Source of the DNA: Chrysophaeum taylorii
Lineage: Eukaryota; Sar; Pelagophyceae; Pelagomonadales; Pelagomonadaceae
Length of the DNA: 30,137 nt
Reading direction: 5' to 3'
NCBI GenBank assembly: GCA_029834535.1
Contig: JAQMWT010000512.1
Location: forward strand, 1-30,137
Position numbers and translations under genes: made by a program. The notes below the pieces were generated by a model. It was not told the origin of the DNA, searched no databases, and saw only the letters and a list, made by a program, of their open reading frames with translations. Positions 26,865 to 30,137 of this stretch are shown here, piece by piece. Numbering within the stretch: the stretch's first letter is position 1; the number at the start of each line of letters is the position of its first letter.

Positions 26865-28322
26865 GTCGTCGAAAAATCGAGAGTTTCGAAGAAGAAAACC
26901 CTAAAAAAGAAAATCCTTCCCATTTCCTCTTTTTGCTATATGCAAACCCTCGGCCGATCTTTTGAAGTAAGGTTGACGCGTGCGACGGCGATGGAGCCTT
27001 CGCCCGGCAAACGGGACGACGCGCTCGAGCCAGGGACGCTACGCGAGCCTCGACGTCGGCATGGCATGCCGGGGTTTTTCTTTCGATGTTCTTTCGGGGT
27101 TCAGGCGCGCGCAAAAATGCGACGCGATTTCGCCTTTTTTACGCGCGAACTCTTCGGTACACACACGCGCGCGATGCGTGCCGGCGTCTTCGTCGCCGCT
27201 GCGACCGGCCACCGAAATCGAGAAGGGCTTGCCGCGCTCGCGTCTGCGGTCAAAGCCCGCTTCCACGGCTACGACTCGATCTTCCGACGGGCCGTCCTCG
27301 AGAACGTGCGCGACCGAACGAGACTCGACCGTCGACTCGGTGGATCGACCACCGTTTCACCTTCGATACGATGCGTGCCGCCGGCTTCGTCGCCGCTGCG
27401 AGCGGCCACCGACGTCGCGACCGCGGACTCGGACTCGCCCGCGGGTTGACGTCCAGTCGACCAACCCGAAAAAAAACTCCGCGGCTCGCTCGACGGGCGG
27501 CGCACCGCGCCGGGCAGCGCTTCGTACGATGCGCCGGCGTCTTCGTCGCCGCTGCGAGCGGCCACCGCCGTCGCGACCGCGGCCTCGGACTCTCCCCCGC
27601 GGGCGACAACGGCTCGCCGTAAAGTCGCGGCCTTCGTCGAGGCGTCGTCGACCTCGACGCGTCTGCGACCGCGATTTCGCTTTGGTCGACGGTGGTCGCG
27701 CCACGTCCTGGGACTGGCCGCGTTCTGGCCATCGCAAACCACGACCTACTGGAGCGCCTACGGATCGAAGACCAGGAACAACGCCGCGACGACCGCGACG
27801 AGCGTGCCGCGCGCGCGCGCGCGACGACCGGCCGCGCGCCTGCGCGCGTCCACGACGACCGCCCGTGGCCGCGCTCTGGCCATCGCCGACGGAGACGAAG
27901 ACCTACCGCTCGCGTCTACGACGAAGCCGCTTCCGCAGCCACGCCAGCTCTTCACGCGGGTCGACCTCGCCGCGAGAACGCCTGGAACCGTCGACCGCGA
28001 CGGCGCGTCATCGCGGATTATGCGCCGCGCCCTCTTCGCACGCCCGCCGCCACCCCGCGCCTACACCAAAGCGTATTGTTTTAACAAGGTAACCAATAAA
28101 GAAAGCGGCCATCCGCCATCCGTAGTCCATAAAAACGCAAAGCCGAAAATAAACAGCGCAACTAACCCCAGAACGGGCAGCGCAACGGAAAGGAAGGAAA
28201 ACGGTACACACCTGACAAGAACGAAAGAACGCAGAAATGTTCAGAGAACCGAAAGACAGGTTTCCACGGCGTGCGACGGGCGGTCGGCTCCTGAGACGCG
28301 GCGGCCGTCGAGGCGGTGGGGT

Positions 28323-28387
28323 CGGGGGTGTCCCCCGGCGGGGGTTTGGGGCAGAGCCCCCAATTCCGGGGTTCGGGGGCTTGCCCC
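28323..28387 (+). other. Cluster of three G/C hairpins (unit II)
   Basis: Same three hairpins with shorter stems and the same loops: CGGGGG-TGT-CCCCCG (28323-28337), GGGG-CAGAG-CCCC (28348-28360), GGGGC-TT-GCCCC (28376-28387). Both arms have shortened together. Confidence 0.8.
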
Positions 28388-28424
28388 TACCGCGCCGAAA
28401 AAACCGACTTGGCTCTAATAGTAG

Positions 28425-30137
28425 TTTGGGGAAACGTCTGTCCGTGCGTGGAGGCGTACCGGACCATGGCGTTCGAAACGCGCGTGTGCTCAAGGAAACA
28501 GGCTGGCTCAGAATCGTGCGTTTGCGTAAATCCACAACAATTGTTGAAGCGTCTGTCCGTGAAGGCGTGCCAGACATATAACGTTGGGCTTTGCCGTGAT
28601 TCGAAACGGCCCGATAAGTTGTGCGTTTTGTAAAACGGCGTTGTTTGCAAGGCGCCGACCACGAAAGCGTTAACTTAATGGCGCTAAAGCGTTCATTTTA
28701 AAAGAAATGAACGTGGCTGTAAATATGCGGAGCGTAGTATCGAAACGAAGTTCGAAACGAGGTCTGCGGTGGTGCGTTGTAACGTGCAAACTCGGATCCC
28801 TGGTGGTCGATTTGCGCGCTGAGGTGCCGGCCTGGGTGGTGACGACATTTTCTCGGTGCGATGCGCCTTTGGTCTTGTTCGAGTTCGAATCCGTAATGAA
28901 GCCCGGTTTGTCGTCATCTCAGAGAACATTTCCGAAGAAACCCATTACATGTTTAATCTTTCGCATCCTTTTGCTACAAGCAAACCGATCGGGCGGAATA
29001 AGGTTGACGCGTTAGCGACGGCGATGCCGCCCATAAAACTGGACGACGCCTCGACAGGGACGCTACGCGAGCCTCGACGCCGGCATGGCGGCAGCCGGGG
29101 TTTCTTTCGATGTTCTTTCAGGGTTCTGGCGCGCGCAAAAATGCGACGCGGTTTCGCCTTTATTCCGCGCGGCAGTACCGCACGATGGGCCCGGCGTCTT
29201 CAAAGCCATACGCCGCGGTCAGCCACCGAAATCGCGACGACAGCGAGTCAGGAAGCTACGCGAGCATCGAGGCAGCGACCAGGGTTTTTCTTTCGATGTT
29301 TAACCAGGGTTCTGGCGCGCGCAAACGCGACGCGTTTCGCCTTTAATACCTGGCTCTTTGATGCTGCCGCGACGTGTGCCAGGTCTTACATCGCCGCTGC
29401 GACAAGCCACCGGTGCCGAGAACGGACGCCGCGCGTCTGCGGTCAAGCCCGCTTCCGACTTCCACGACATTTCTTCCGACGGGACGTCTGTGAAAAGCGC
29501 GCGAGCGGGAGACTCGACCGTCGACTCGGATCGAACATCGGAACGCTTCGATACGATGGCGTGGCCGCCGGGCCGTCGCCGCTGCGAGCGGCCACCGTCG
29601 CGACCGCGGACTGCGGACTCACCCGCGGGTTCACGTCCAGTCGACCAACCCGAAAAAAATCGACGGCTCGCTCGACGGGCGGCGCGCCACGCCTGAACGC
29701 TGCTTACCGATGCCCGATGGGCGGCGTCTTCGTCCGCCGCTTTGACGGCCCCCGCCGTCGCGACCGTGGTTTCGCAGTCTCCGCGGGCAACAACGACGCC
29801 GTAAAGTCGCGAGCCTTCGTCGAGGCGTAGTCGACTCATTCGCGTCTCGACCTGGCGGTTGCTTTGGTCGACGGTGGTCGCGTCTGCGGGACGCTGGCCG
29901 CGTTCTGGCACATCACAAACGCCGCGACCTGGGCGCGCGCGGATCGAAGACCAGGAACAACGCGGCGAGGACCGCGACGAGCGCGCCGCGCGCCGACGCG
30001 CCCGACCGGCCGCGCGCTGCGCGCGTCCACGACGACCGCCCGTGGCCGCGCTCTGGCCATCGCCGACGGAGACGAAGACGCTACTCGCGTTCTACGGTAA
30101 GTCCGCTTCCACACAGCCGCACGCGCAACTCTTCGCG
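28425..30137 (+). repeat. 1.9-kb tandem repeat unit III (cut by window end)
   Basis: More diverged third unit in the same order. GGGAAACGTCTGTCCGTGCG is near its start, GTTCGAATCC is at 28883, and the GC-rich block begins about 29000. The CAGGGTTCTGGCGCGCGCAAA segment is partly repeated within the unit (29120 and 29305). A plus-strand frame of 324 codons (28856-29830) is open, but alternative frames are open too, so I do not call a gene. Confidence 0.7.
28883..28892 (+). promoter_or_regulatory. B-box-like motif (pol III type) in unit III
   Basis: GTTCGAATCC, same position in the unit as 23869-23878, although flanks differ at many sites. It is not seen at the equivalent place in unit II, which retains only the upstream GTTCGGATCC (26609-26618). 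Confidence 0.3.

Larger units (their letters stand above)
26300..28424 (+). repeat. 1.9-kb tandem repeat unit II
   Basis: Same order of parts as unit I and closely similar by eye. It is lengthened by about 170-200 bp of the (TAAC)n-family sequence (copy C, 26694-26864) and shortened in the GC-rich and hairpin blocks. The GC-rich block is at about 26960-28060 and the hairpin cluster at 28323-28387. Confidence 0.75.

Noticed and set aside
25047..28092. Long overlapping open frames (up to 370 codons) on both strands of the 1.9-kb units
   Set aside because: The block is very GC-rich, so stops are rare in every frame; plus and minus frames are equally long and no domain or motif is visible. Treated as repeat sequence, not genes.

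Overview
The window looks like repeat-rich nuclear DNA of a eukaryote, with no bacterial operon layout, rRNA or convincing tRNA gene. The evidence is two Ty1/Copia retrotransposons, a family of Helitron-type (Pif1-like) helicase relics, degenerate low-copy genes and kilobase-scale tandem repeats. The lineage cannot be fixed from sequence alone. One intact host-like gene, an F-box-like plus coiled-coil protein, reminds me of stramenopile/oomycete proteins, so an oomycete or related protist is my best but weak guess.

Layout. 1-1040 holds nothing recognisable. 1041-3047 holds two head-to-tail Helitron-like relics (H1, H2). 3169-7822 is a complete but decayed Copia insertion: 96/97-bp TG...CA LTRs, a perfect 5-bp target duplication and a broken pol. 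7823-12350 is a patchwork of degenerate hypothetical genes plus a repeat with a (TAAC)n end. About 12246-13043 looks like a different Copia-type LTR with a classic tRNA-iMet primer-binding site. 13402-14877 (minus) is the F-box-like/coiled-coil gene.

14904-20891 is a third relic (H3, inverted), split by a near-complete Copia element at 14939-20112. That element has 112-bp LTRs, a CCAAT target duplication, a full gag-PR-INT-RT-RH order and one -1 frame offset. 21236-21862 is a degenerate minus-strand gene. 21968-23406 is a fourth relic (H4, inverted), itself interrupted by a 405-bp (TAAC)n repeat flanked by GTAA. From 23469 to the window end is an array of about 1.9-kb GC-rich units, the first interrupted by a fifth relic (H5). 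Units I and II each carry a cluster of three G/C hairpins.

The nesting gives a relative history: 1.9-kb units, then H5; H3, then Copia-2; H4, then the (TAAC)n repeat. No metabolic pathway or defence system is visible. The interest lies in the mobile elements: deleted helicase relics sharing defined ends and iterated subterminal motifs, Copia elements with very short LTRs and odd features (membrane-like segments in Gag-Pol, an altered RT active site), and hairpins conserved between diverged repeat units.
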